A DNA stretch of 64,000 bases from Isochrysis galbana (Eukaryota; Haptophyta; Isochrysidales; Isochrysidaceae), in contig CM030939.1 of assembly GCA_018136815.1 (NCBI GenBank), positions 248,001 through 312,000 on the forward strand, read 5' to 3'. Made by a program: the position numbers and the translations under genes. The notes beneath the pieces were generated by a model that saw nothing but the letters and a program-made list of their open reading frames with translations, was not told the DNA's origin and searched no databases. Shown one piece after another: positions 20,410 to 29,594 of the stretch. The stretch's first letter is position 1. Every line of letters begins with the position of its first letter.

Positions 20410-21231
20410 CTACTGCCCGTCGCCGCCCTGCTTCTTGCGCAAGAACACCGGTCCCCGGGCCTCGACCTGATCAAGCTTTCTGGCCCATCGCGGCGACGGA
20501 TGCCGGGTGTTGATGGCCTTTTCAAGCCACTCGTACGACGGCCGTTCGTCAAGAACGTCCTCGTCGTGCAGACAGACGCCGTCCATGTCGGTGTCCTCCA
20601 GCATGATGAACGCACGCCACCCCGTCGCCACGCCGCCTACCAGCTTGACGTCCTCGCCACGGCACGCCAGCTCGTCAAATGCATAGCCCGTCTTGTACCC
20701 ACGTTCAAAAAAGAGCTCGGCCGCACGCTTGCGTTCGGCGGGCGCAAAATCACTGAGCCGGCGCCACTGTGGGTTGAGGAGGACTAGCAGTCGGTTGTCG
20801 CCCACCATTGCCTCTGTCTGTGCCAGCTGCTCTAGCTGGTCCGGGCCGGCGAACAGGAGGCATGCTGCGTCATCTGCCGCACTCTTCCCCTCAGCGAGCA
20901 GCAGGCCGCAGGCGTCCTCTGCGGAGAGAACGGAGTGACGGACTGACGCAGGCTTACAACCGACCGTCCTTCCCATCAGAGCGCGCGCCAGCTCAAGCGC
21001 GTAAGGGTACTGCTGAGCAAGGCCGCCCGGCCACGGGTCGAGGTCCTCTGGGGCCACGCTCGGCAGTGGGGGCACTACAAGCCGGACGACGAGGCGGCGG
21101 TGGCCGGCGGACGAGGCGGCAGAGATGGCGCGGGATGCCGCGGACACCATCGCATCAGGCGACACAGGCACGCGAGGCAGAGAGGAGGAGGCGCACAGCA
21201 GCAGCAACCCCGCCGACGCGGAGAAAGCCAT
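20410..21231 (-). CDS. DUF1995 domain protein, probably plastid-targeted
   Basis: A 273-aa single-exon ORF with ATG at 21231. The N terminus has a short hydrophobic signal-like stretch (LLLLCASSSL), as expected for a leader into a secondary plastid. The rest matches the DUF1995 pattern: a helical start (SAASRAISAASSAGHRRLVVRLVVPPLP), LARALMG, CLLFAGPDQLEQL, the segment RLLVLLNPQWRR, and a C-terminal GYAFDELACRG...GGVATGWRAF. In plants DUF1995 proteins include chloroplast photosystem assembly factors (the LPA3 type), but that specific role here is only a suggestion. The family call comes from pattern recognition without a profile search. Confidence 0.65.
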   Translation of the reverse strand: MAFSASAGLLLLCASSSLPRVPVSPDAMVSAASRAISAASSAGHRRLVVRLVVPPLPSVAPEDLDPWPGGLAQQYPYALELARALMGRTVGCKPASVRHSVLSAEDACGLLLAEGKSAADDAACLLFAGPDQLEQLAQTEAMVGDNRLLVLLNPQWRRLSDFAPAERKRAAELFFERGYKTGYAFDELACRGEDVKLVGGVATGWRAFIMLEDTDMDGVCLHDEDVLDERPSYEWLEKAINTRHPSPRWARKLDQVEARGPVFLRKKQGGDGQ

Positions 21232-21309
21232 CGTTGCCGACCAACCGGCTGCTCCCTCTCGCAGGTACAGGTCCGTGATTTAAAAAAAAATCGGGGGGGG
21301 GTCGGTTTA

Positions 21310-21866
21310 CAGTATGGGTGCACCATTAAGAAAACAGGACTCAAAAGCTTCTAAAGCTTTCTTGCCCCCATCGGGCTCCGCCCGGGGGTTTCTTATTTGA
21401 GGTTTCTTAGGGGCGGGGTGGGGTGGGGTGGGGGTTTCTTATTTCTTGCGGAGACAAAAGTCGAGTGCGCGGGCCATCCCCACCCCTTCCGCCTTACAGC
21501 GGGGAGCGGGGGGGAGGACGAAGGACGACCGGATTCGACTCATACACGGGCGCGCCGGCCTTGAACACGGCTAACGGGCGCGGGCTCGTCCTCGTCGTCG
21601 CATGGCGAGGGCAAGCGCGGGCCGGCCGCGCGCCCGCCCACGTGCGGGGTGCGGCCGCGCCCTCGCGCCTCGCGGGCGCGGCCCGCGCCCACACGCCCGC
21701 GCGGCCGTGCGGGCCGCGCTGCGCGCGGCAAGGGGGGTTTCTTAGCCGGAGTTTCTCAGCTAGGGGTCGAGCCTGCGGCTCGACCCCCAGTTTCTTACCG
21801 GGTCGGCGGCCAATTTCATGTTAAGCTTTCTTAATGCTGGGGTTTCTTAATGGTGCACCCATACTG
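21310..21866. mobile_element. Tc1/mariner-type MITE, 557 bp, TA flanks
   Basis: The left end CAGTATGGGTGCACCATTAA (24 bp in all) is repeated exactly in inverted orientation at the right end. Both ends are flanked by the dinucleotide TA (21308-21309 and 21867-21868). CAGT termini with a TA duplication are typical of the Tc1/mariner superfamily. There is no transposase; the centre is very GC-rich. The motif GTTTCTTA recurs many times inside both ends and may be a subterminal binding repeat. Confidence 0.88.
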
Positions 21867-21868
21867 TA

Positions 21869-22105
21869 GGCCGATTTCAGGGTGTCGTTTTCGGTTGGGG
21901 GGGGGGGGGGGGTCGATATTTTCATGGTGTGGTTATTTGGTTCGGGGGGGTTGCGCGCGGAGCGCGCGAAGCGCTCTGGGCGGTTCGGGGGGGTCGGAAA
22001 ATGCCTTAAAAATATCGTCAAATGCGGTTCGGGCGCGGGGCGAGACGGCGTCTCCGCGCGCTGTGGTGTTTGCTTGTATTATGGATCGAGAGGGCGAGTA
22101 GCTAC
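21869..22105. other. Intergenic with poly-G run
   Basis: It contains a run of about 15 G near 21898-21912 and AT-rich sequence near 22110. No gene was recognised. Confidence 0.35.
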
Positions 22106-23086
22106 TTACGGCATGTAATATGATAAAACATCATACTTATTTATGTAATCACAAGGGGGTGAGCGGAGAGCCGAGGGCCGAGAGTTGTGCAAGCAGAAGA
22201 GAGGAAGGGGCGCGGGAGCGGCCAGCTGCGTGGCCACCTCCAACCCCTCCTGAGCGGCTGCGTCGGACGTCTCCTCTTCCTTCTCCTCCGTCTTCTCCTC
22301 ACCCTCCTTTTCGTTCGCCTTGGCAGGAGCGGGCGCCTCGGCGGTCTCGGCCTCCTCGGCGGTCTCGCCCTTCTCCTCCTCCTCGAGCTGCGTGGCCTCT
22401 TCCAGCTGCACGAGCGGCGTGGCCTCTTCGAACCGAGTGAAGACTTCTCCGACTGGTGCGTCGGACGCAGCCGTCTTCTCATTCTCCGCCTTCTCCGCCT
22501 TCTCGTCCTCTTCCTCGGCTTCCTTCTCATCGGCGAGAGCGAGCGCGTGGGCGGTCTCGACCTCCTCCATCGACTCGGCTGGCTCCTCGACATCCGCAAC
22601 CCGCGCGATGGGAACAAGAAGACCTGGAGCGTCCGACGCACAGTCCTCGTTCTCCTCTTCTCCTCCCACAGGCCCGGAGTCCTCGTCGGTGGTGGTGGTG
22701 GTGGCCTCATCGGTCGGGGAAAGGGCCTCCTCCTCGGCATCAGGAACGCGAACAGGATCCGCCTCCTCCGCCGCGCCCTTGGAGCAAGAAGAGGAACGAG
22801 TCGTGCGAGCAGCGCTTGCGCTCGGCGTCCAGTCGACAGGTGGCGGTGTCGAGCGAGTCGAACGAAACCAGCGAGCAGGAGCACGAGACGAGAGGACGGA
22901 GGACCGTACCGATGCGCGCCGAGTCGCCACCATCGTGAGGAAGACGAGGGCGAGGAGAGAGCTGGAGGGTGAGCGAGGAGGGAGGAGGGAGGCAGGCAGT
23001 AGGAGCCGTCTCTCTCTGGTAGGTCGATGAGAGGGGGGAGGAGGGGACCCGGGGGAGGGGGCCCCGGGGGAGCGGAGAGACCCCAA
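22106..23086 (-). CDS. Acidic Glu/Lys/Ala-rich protein, unknown
   Basis: An ORF of up to 326 aa. The start is uncertain: an in-frame Met at about residue 52 (MVATRRASVR) is an alternative to the first Met, which lies in GC-rich repeats. The N-terminal ~90 residues are basic and Ser/Pro-rich; from about 110 to 290 the chain is very rich in Glu, Ala, Lys and Thr with runs such as EEEDEKAEKAENEK, predicting a charged disordered or coiled region. No domain was recognised. Part of it (PPVDWTPSAS...TDEATTTTTD) recurs at 2110-2352. It could be a host gene or an ORF of an unrecognised repeat. Confidence 0.4.
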   Translation of the reverse strand: MGSLRSPGAPSPGSPPPPSHRPTRERRLLLPASLLPPRSPSSSLLALVFLTMVATRRASVRSSVLSSRAPARWFRSTRSTPPPVDWTPSASAARTTRSSSCSKGAAEEADPVRVPDAEEEALSPTDEATTTTTDEDSGPVGGEEENEDCASDAPGLLVPIARVADVEEPAESMEEVETAHALALADEKEAEEEDEKAEKAENEKTAASDAPVGEVFTRFEEATPLVQLEEATQLEEEEKGETAEEAETAEAPAPAKANEKEGEEKTEEKEEETSDAAAQEGLEVATQLAAPAPLPLFCLHNSRPSALRSPPCDYINKYDVLSYYMP

Positions 23087-23229
23087 GACCTCGATTGTTT
23101 ACGTTAGTGTTTTCGCAATATACGGTAATATTTTCCCCGGTCCCAGGGGTGCCCCCGCGGTTCCCGACCGCCTCTGCGTCCAGAGTCCCCCCGCGGAAAG
23201 AGTGAACGCACGGCGTGCACCTTCCTGGA

Positions 23230-23530
23230 AGTTGCTATGCGCACGCACGGCGCCCCGCGGGGGGGAAGTCGATGTGCATACGCACGGCGTGCACAATGAT
23301 TGCAAGCAATCACACGTGCTGCGCAAACGAAACGTCTCGTATATGGCTACTTTACGTTAATGTGGGCCTTAGGGAAAAAAGTTTCTATGCGCACGCACGG
23401 CGCCCTCGCGAGGGGGAAGTCGATGCGCATACGCACGGCGTGCTCAATGATTGCAAGTAATCACATGTGCTGCGTAAACGAAACATCTCGTATACGGCGA
23501 CTTTATTTTAAAAAAAGTTTCTATACACAG
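23230..23530. repeat. Two-copy tandem repeat, period 160 bp, with hairpins
   Basis: CTATGCGCACGCACGGCGCC begins copies at 23235 and 23395. Each copy also holds ACGCACGGCGTGC, which is nearly palindromic, and an inverted repeat: TGATTGCAAGCAATCA in copy 1 (perfect arms) and TGATTGCAAGTAATCA in copy 2 (one mismatch). A further ACGCACGGCGTGC lies at about 23205. No coding role was seen. Confidence 0.75.
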
Positions 23531-24006
23531 CCTTGTTTTGTACCAATATTGTTCATAACTAAAAGAAAACAGATTGTGGTCCTCTTTTGACGGAACGCGA
23601 CTTCCTGAACAACTGCATGCACGTCGACCAGATGGCCTAGTTGGGCTGTAAGTACTGATATTAGTACTGATGCATTAGTATTAGCTCCCCAGGAGCTGAT
23701 ATACTGATGTTAGTGCCTAGGCTGCCAGTTCAAAAATAAAACTGAAAACAAAACTCCGGAGCGGGAACGAGCCCCCGCGAACAAGCGCAGAGAGGCGCGC
23801 CAGCCCGCTCCCTCCCCCCGCCTATCTCTCCTGCTAGGTGCCCACCCCCCACCACCTTGGCCTCTTGGCCTCTTCACATGCACCTGCCAACTCGTGCTCT
23901 CTGTTTGTTTGCGCTGGCCTCCCCTTTGCGCGCGCGTCACGCGCTGCACACTGAACACCCCTCAGTAAGTATAAGTATAATAATAGCGATACTAGAAGTT
24001 ATAATA
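23531..24006. other. Intergenic; left flank of element 24007-25135
   Basis: No gene seen. It contains repeated ACTGATATTAGTACTGATG-type sequence near 23655, also present near 25165. Its last 18 bases (23989-24006) are the left copy of the target-site duplication of the next element. Confidence 0.5.
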
Positions 24007-25135
24007 ATTAATTTTTAACAAATTTTTATGGGTCGCGGCGCGGCAAAGGAACGGAACTAGCGCTAACTCAAGACAGGACTCCCTGCCGCGGCAAGCGCAA
24101 GCACCCTTCCCCCTTATGCCACCCAGCTCTTCACTAGCTTTCTACCTGCGCTAGCTGGAGCGCCCCTCCCTCCACACTCAAACAGCCCCCCACGCCAGGA
24201 TCCTGTTTTGGTCTCGCAGGCAAGGGGGCCTAATGGGAGGGAGAGGAGCAACTCCTCAGAGAGGAGCTGTGGGGAAGGAGATGTCTGAGTGGGGGCGCTA
24301 TACCCTTGCGCTAGGCATGGGCAGCGACGCCGCCTCAAGACATGTCCTCCCTCTTGTCTTGAGTCGAAATTATTGGTGCTTGAAGCAGAGAACGAGGGGG
24401 TTTGTGCTTCTTGGGTTGGTTGTAGTTGGAAGAGGGAGTGGGAGAGGGATTCAAATATTGGAAGAGGGCCCAAAGGGCATTGAGTTGTAGGTAGTTGTGG
24501 CCCACAAGAGTGGGGTGAAAACGATAAGTGTATCAACATGGGTCTTGAGTTGAAATTTTTGGTGCTTTGAACAGAGGGCGAGGGGGGTCGTGCTACTTGG
24601 GTTGGTTGTAGAGGGAAGGGAGAGTGGGAGAGGGAGTCAAGTGTTGAAGGAGTGCCCAAGGCAGGGCACTGAGTTGTAGGTTCTTGTGGCCCAAAGGAGC
24701 GGGGTGAAAACGAGAAGTGACTCAACATGGAAAACAGAGGCTTAGGGTGCTCTCCGTAGGAGATTGATGGTTGTGAAGTGCCCTCCCATGTTGGGTGCAC
24801 TGATGGTAGAGGTTTCCACCATGGGGAGGGCAGCTGAGCTGCCCTCCCACATGAGGTGCTCTTGGGGTGGGAGGGTTTCCCACTGTTGGAGGGGGTCTCC
24901 AAGACCCCCTGCATGCTACGCAGAGCCATGGTGGCAACCTGTTCGGTGCCAGTGCTCGCCACCCCGCGCGCTTGCGCGGGTGTGGTTTGGATGGGCTGGA
25001 TGGGCTTTGAGAGGGCTTTCTGACGAGCCGCCTCGGGCGGCGTGGGGCGTCCCAGGTGGGGCGCGGTGGCGAGGGTCGCCTGGGGCTCGGGAGCGGTCGC
25101 GGCACGCTCCATAGGTCAAACTATAACAATAGTTT
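24007..25135 (-). mobile_element. Short non-autonomous family B-related element, 18-bp target-site duplication
   Basis: ATACTAGAAGTTATAATA occurs at 23989-24006 and 25136-25153. The 1,129-bp element between them reads on the minus strand. It starts AAACTATTGTTATAGTTTGA, an inverted repeat AAACTAT/ATAGTTT around TGTT, then reaches ATGG after 22 nt. It carries one 332-aa ORF related to the N terminus of B ORF1, but no endonuclease or reverse transcriptase. It ends in an A/T-rich tail. It must rely on enzymes supplied by another element. Confidence 0.85.
24114..25112 (-). CDS. ORF1-like protein of short B-related element, with in-frame duplication
   Basis: 332 aa, starting MERAATAPEPQATLATAPHL and paralleling MERAPTAPTSQPPAATTPHR of the B element at 30249. 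The DNA of the first half is homologous to 30249-30640, partly in another frame. A 62-residue block is present twice (DNA period 186 bp, about 24356 and 24542). Examples are SFSPRSFGPQEPTTQCP and SFSPHSCGPQLPTTQCP. The chain is Ser/Pro/Thr-rich and has none of the CCCH fingers of full-length ORF1. Whether the protein is made or only the RNA matters is unknown. Confidence 0.6.
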   Translation of the reverse strand: MERAATAPEPQATLATAPHLGRPTPPEAARQKALSKPIQPIQTTPAQARGVASTGTEQVATMALRSMQGVLETPSNSGKPSHPKSTSCGRAAQLPSPWWKPLPSVHPTWEGTSQPSISYGEHPKPLFSMLSHFSFSPRSFGPQEPTTQCPALGTPSTLDSLSHSPFPLQPTQVARPPSPSVQSTKNFNSRPMLIHLSFSPHSCGPQLPTTQCPLGPLPIFESLSHSLFQLQPTQEAQTPSFSASSTNNFDSRQEGGHVLRRRRCPCLAQGYSAPTQTSPSPQLLSEELLLSLPLGPLACETKTGSWRGGLFECGGRGAPASAGRKLVKSWVA

Positions 25136-25201
25136 ATACTAGAAGTTATAATAGGGGTGTAAGCTGATATTAGTACTGATGTAAGTACTGATGTAAGTGT
25201 A

Positions 25202-25813
25202 GAGGCATGAGCTTCTTGGATCGGCCCCATTTCTATTAGGCACCATAAAATCTTACCCTTTGGTTTCTAGAAGGTGCTCAAACTGCACGAAAGCCTCCTC
25301 ATGTAGAGAGCTTGGCCGACATGTGCTTATTTTTTCAGTTGAAGCTCGTTGTGACTCGCAATGTATTTTTTTGCATATGTGTGCGCGACATTGCGAGCCT
25401 CGTGCATCAGCCCCGACATCGAGAACGGGCTCTGAGTCACTCAACGCGCTTTGACAACCAACATCCACACGAGCTGCAAGCCTCCGAAGCTGCACACATC
25501 CTCTCTTCTTGCTTCTTGCACACTCCCTTCTTGAGATTGCCACAAATATCACAACAAAGGAACAAAGGAACACATTCCCAGGGCACGGAACATGTTGACA
25601 AGAACACACTAGATGGCATGCCTCAAGTGATGCGCGGCGAGCTCGCTCTCGCTCTCGAAGATCGTCGGCCTTGTCGCGCGCCTGCACAGTGTTGTTAGTG
25701 CCCTTTGTTTAGGCATCTCTGGGCGCGAGGGAGGCTTGGGCTTGGCCGTGGGAGCCATGGGGAACGTTGCGGGCCGCTTCACGAGGCGGGCCGTTCTACG
25801 AAGCTCATGCCTC
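25202..25813. mobile_element. TA-flanked MITE-like element with imperfect terminal inverted repeats
   Basis: The left end GAGGCATGAGCTTCTTGGAT is inverted at the right end as GAGGCATGAGCTTCGTAGAA. The arms match over about 26 bp with three mismatches, continuing into CGGCCC on both sides. TA flanks both ends (25200-25201 and 25814-25815). The 612-bp interior holds a 144-codon minus-strand ORF (25253-25687) of unknown nature. It has cysteines but no recognised transposase motif. It could be a DNA-transposon derivative or a captured gene fragment. Confidence 0.65.
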
Positions 25814-25815
25814 TA

Positions 25816-26130
25816 AGCTCAAAACCACCGTAAGCTTACGGACTGACAGCCCAACTAGGCCAGATGGACGGGGGGCCGAGAGTAGAAGTACTTGTCTTGT
25901 AGAAGTGGCTTGTGCCTGCTGTTCTACCATTACAAATCGCCCGGCGCGCGCGCGTGCCCCCCCCCCGACGCCCCCGCGCGCGCGCGCTCTCTCCCTTCCC
26001 CGCCTTCCCCCCCCTCCCCCCTCCCCCCCGCTACTACTATCCCTCCCATCGGCGTTCCTCGGGCTGTTTTGCTAGTAGAGGCCTCCTGTTCCCGTAAGAA
26101 AACACGCCTGCTGTACTTGGAATCCTCTTG

Positions 26131-26170
<40 letters not shown>

Positions 26171-26296
26171 CGGGGGGGGGGGAGAGAGAGAGAGAAGGGG
26201 CCGAGAGAGGTGAGAGAGTCCGCGGCTCTCTTCTCTCCCTGCTGCGTCGTGGTGTTCCGTCTCTCTCTCTCTCTCTCCCCCCGCGCGTCCCCCGCG

Positions 26297-26387
<91 letters not shown>

Positions 26388-26623
26388 CCCCCCCTTCCTA
26401 CCCTTTCCCACCCGTCCCTTCATCAATCAACCGACCCCGCAGCAGCAGCCCTCTTCTCTCTCTTCTCGCCGTTCATTTCTCTCTCTCCCTACCCCCCCAA
26501 CCCCGTTGCCCTCCCCCCCCCCGCCTCGTCTCTCTCTCCCCCCCCCCTCTTCCCCCCCCCCCCACGGGCTCTTTCTCCCCTCTCTGCTCCCTCCCTCCAC
26601 TCCTTCCACCCCACCTCCGCCCG
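25816..26623. repeat. (GA)n and (CT)n tracts, promoter/5' UTR of the SURP-like gene
   Basis: It contains a CG-repeat stretch near 25945-25985, (GA)n at about 26130-26170, and (CT)n at about 26300-26385, then C-rich sequence up to the ATG at 26624. The GA and CT tracts form an inverted pair that could fold. Open frames across it are low-complexity. Confidence 0.7.
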
Positions 26624-28354
26624 ATGGCGGTGCGTCCCTCCGATACCACACTCGCCTCAACCATCGAATCGATCGCTGCGGCGGCCGCCTCGGACCCCAG
26701 CCACGAGCCCAGCCTTCTCTCGTCTCCCGAGTCTTCCTCTCTCTACCCCTTTCTCTTCCAGGGAGGAGAGGGAGCCGCTTACTACGAATACTGCAAGGCG
26801 CACTACGCCGCAAACCCGCCACACGCGCCGCCACAAGATGACGCGCAGGCTCCCGCTGCGCAAGAGGGCGAGACAGAGCCAGCAGATGCTCCGCAAGCTG
26901 ATTCCTCTGCTGAGAACGCTGTTCCAGCTGTCGCTCCTCCGGTGCTTCCCGACGTGGCCGCCGCGTTGCCACCGCCGCAGATGGTGCCCCCGCCCGCCAT
27001 TGGCTGCGCGTATGGTGCGTATAATGCGGCAACGCCATACACGGGATATGCAGCCTATGGTGGCGGCTATGGCGGCGGCTATGGTGGCGGCTATGGCGGA
27101 GGCTACGGCGGCGGCTACGGTGGCGGCTTCGGCGGCGGCGGCGGCGGCGGTGGTGGTGGTGGCGGTGGCGGCGGCGGCGGTGGACTCGCTCCGTACCGTC
27201 CGATTGGCGACGTTTCGCGTGTTGACTCTCGGCAAGTCGAGAAGCTCCTTGCAGACCGCGAGGAGCTGCGACGGCAGCGCAATTTTGATGCGGCCGATGG
27301 CGTGCGGCAGAGCTTGATGTCCATGGGCGTGCGGGTCGACGACAAGGAGCGGACTTGGACCATCCGGCATGACGGCGGGGCGGTAGTCCAGGAGGGCGGC
27401 GGCCGCGCCGCGCATGGGTACGCCCGCGTGCCGGGTGACTCGGGCACCTGCAACGTTGAGGAGGTGGACAAGATCCTGCTCGCCCGCGTCGAGGCCAAGC
27501 GCTCTCGCGACTTTGACAAGGCCGATCAGCTCAGGGAGCAGCTTCGTTCGATGGGCATCGAGGTGCTCGACCGAGACCGTCAGTGGCGCACGATTGGCGG
27601 CGGGGGCGTCTCTGGCATTGGCGGCGGGCGTAACGTATACCGGAGGGACGACGACCGCTCGGTGCGCCGTCGCAACGCTACCCTGCTCCTTATGCCGTCG
27701 ACGGCGAGCTGTCGACCCCCTCCGCAGTCCCCCCTCCATGCCCCACCCCATCCGCTTCCCTTGCACACGCAGGTGGAGGTGGACGAGAAGCGTGTGGTCG
27801 AGCTCATTGAGGAACGCACCGCAGCCAAGATGGCGCGCGACTTCACCACTGCGGACACGGTGTGCTGCATGGGCCTGTGGCGAGGCTACACCTGGCATGT
27901 GGCACTCCATTGCGTGCGCGTCCCATCTCACCAGACCGGCCTAATAGCTCATTCCCCCTGCCCCCCCGGCCGGGTCCTTTGCTTGCGCCTGCAGATCCGG
28001 GAGAAGCTCAATGCAATGGGTGTCGACGTGCACGATAGCGAGCGCACGTGGACCGTGCGCGGTGCGCGCCGCCTCACCCCACCAGCAGCTCGGGGAATGC
28101 CAGCCCCAACCCAAGCCATGGGTGGATATGCGGCTTACGGCCACTATCCACCGCCGAGGTATGGCGCCGACTATTCCGCGTACTCTGCCTACCCGGGCTA
28201 CCCGCCGGCGGCTGGCTACGGCTATGGTGCCTACGGTGCAGGCTACGATGCCTATGCTGGCGGCACCGCCCCCCGGCCTGGTGACGACTACACGGACTAC
28301 AACCGCCGGCGGGATGGCGAAAGGGGAGAGCGCGACCGGTCGCGCGAGCGCTGA
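26624..28354 (+). CDS. SURP-like protein with three CysRS-tail-like repeats and Gly-rich domain
   Basis: Exons 26624-27661, 27773-27859 and 27995-28354 (all phase 0) give 494 aa. Residues ~8-65 resemble the end of a SURP/SWAP module (LYPFLFQGGEGAAYYEYCK), found in splicing regulators. After a Pro/Gln linker comes a Gly/Tyr-rich run of GGGY units and poly-Gly. Three copies of one repeat follow, at ~204-247, ~281-324 and ~353-396. Each has the pattern R-x-x-(A/L)-R...F-x-x-A-D-x-(V/I)-R-x-x-L-x-x-M-G-V-x-V-x-D-x-x-x-x-W. This pattern resembles the C-terminal helical tail of cysteinyl-tRNA synthetase. Intron 27860-27994 splits the third copy between its two helices. The C terminus is Gly/Tyr- and RS/RD-rich, ending RERDRSRER-like. 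An RNA-binding or splicing role is plausible but inferred. Confidence 0.7.
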   Translation: MAVRPSDTTLASTIESIAAAAASDPSHEPSLLSSPESSSLYPFLFQGGEGAAYYEYCKAHYAANPPHAPPQDDAQAPAAQEGETEPADAPQADSSAENAVPAVAPPVLPDVAAALPPPQMVPPPAIGCAYGAYNAATPYTGYAAYGGGYGGGYGGGYGGGYGGGYGGGFGGGGGGGGGGGGGGGGGGLAPYRPIGDVSRVDSRQVEKLLADREELRRQRNFDAADGVRQSLMSMGVRVDDKERTWTIRHDGGAVVQEGGGRAAHGYARVPGDSGTCNVEEVDKILLARVEAKRSRDFDKADQLREQLRSMGIEVLDRDRQWRTIGGGGVSGIGGGRNVYRRDDDRSVRRRNATLLLMPSTASCRPPPQSPLHAPPHPLPLHTQVEVDEKRVVELIEERTAAKMARDFTTADTVCCMGLWRGYTWHVALHCVRVPSHQTGLIAHSPCPPGRVLCLRLQIREKLNAMGVDVHDSERTWTVRGARRLTPPAARGMPAPTQAMGGYAAYGHYPPPRYGADYSAYSAYPGYPPAAGYGYGAYGAGYDAYAGGTAPRPGDDYTDYNRRRDGERGERDRSRER

Positions 28355-29105
28355 GCAGCTCTGACTTCCCTACTCCCAAGTGCTTGATAAGCTGTCGCAG
28401 CGCTCCTGACGGCGTAGGCAGCCAGGTTGAGGATGCGCGTGCCGGGAGTTCCTGCAAGTGGCTAAGAGAATCCTCTGGCACGTGTCCGCGTGGTGAGCTG
28501 CGGCGTGATTGGGCGCCCACCTACAAAGAGAGCTGGGAGCATGAAAGCACGAGTTGGCATACGCTTGCTAGCGTAGCAGTGCCGGCTGCGCGGCACTCGC
28601 CAGAGCTCTTGCCGTGCCCTCAATCGCCCCAAGGGCGAGTGCCGCGCTTCCTCAGCATGCCGGCGTTTGAGACGTGTGCCATTACTCTGGGTGGCGCAAG
28701 GACAGGCCAATCGGTGCGGCGCGAACTGCAACTTCGCCCGGCTTTCGCCTGGCCCAGAATTGGATGGTGCATAGGCAGTTTCGTCGCAGCGCACTGCTGT
28801 GGGCCGCTGTTGAAGTGCGCACGGTCCTCCGGAAATGGTGTGGCTCACATTTTCGGATTAACTCCAACTGCAGTCGATCCACGTTCTTGAACGTCTTGAC
28901 CATGTCCGTGTCGTGGCGTTTCTCAGGTGCTCTGTGCCTAATGTTGTGTTTTCGTGAGTGTTTTGTTGGTTGTGGTTGCGCTCGCTGCTGACTTCTGACG
29001 GAGCCTTTGTTCTGTCGCAGAGCGATACCACCCTTTGGGCCTATGTCTATCTTCATTTTCATTCAATGTCCATCAACCATGAGTTAGCCCCATGGGCTAA
29101 TCGAC
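28355..29105. other. Intergenic, no gene seen
   Basis: 3' flank of the SURP-like gene. Several short overlapping ORFs exist on both strands, none with a recognisable domain. Confidence 0.4.
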
Positions 29106-29109
29106 TATC

Positions 29110-29480
29110 TTGAACAACTATCGTTATAACGATAGGGTCATGGAGCGCGCGCCGCCCCCCCCCTCCTCTCTCCCCGCCCACCCAACTATCAGTATCAGTA
29201 AACTGATAGGGTCATGGAGCGCGCGCCGCCTCCCGCCCTCGCTGCCGCGGCCCTCGCCGCGATGGACGAAGCCTTCATGGACACGCCGCTGTCGCCGAAG
29301 CGACGGCGCCAGGACGACCCCCCCAGTCAGGTGGGCACAGGAGCCGACTTGCCACGCCCGCGCATCACCGCGAACGCCACGAACAAGGCCACCATGCAGC
29401 ACACCTTCATCACAACACACAACCACACCAGCCACACCACACCAGTGGGACGATTCCAAAGACCAGTCCTCAACAGCGCG
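29110..29480 (+). mobile_element. Two overlapping family A-type 5' ends in tandem
   Basis: AACTATCGTTATAACGATAG at 29115 is followed by GGGTCATGGAGCGCGCGCC. About 67 bp later comes a second 5' end, an inverted repeat CTATCAGT/ACTGATAG and again GGGTCATGGAGCGCGCGCC. The second reading frame (29217 onwards) encodes MERAPPPALAAAALAAMDEA and ends at 29495. Either one 5' end inserted into another, or the end was duplicated by template switching. No 3' end or target duplication was identified. Confidence 0.7.
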
Positions 29481-29594
29481 CGCCGTAGATGTTAAACGCT
29501 GATAACTGTGTGAATATTGTTGTATAGATAACTATCTATGGACATTTGATCGCTCAATTCGACTGATGCCCCACAATTGACGGAACGACACCTA

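Noticed and set aside
21310..21866. Reading the inverted repeats as a small-RNA hairpin locus
   Set aside because: TA flanks and CAGT termini fit a Tc1/mariner MITE better.
23099..23460. CRISPR-like repeat array
   Set aside because: Only two 160-bp units, no short regular repeats with unique spacers, and the sequence is eukaryotic.
28384..29062. Overlapping ORFs downstream of the SURP-like gene
   Set aside because: They compete on both strands, have no recognisable motif and no clear splice partners.
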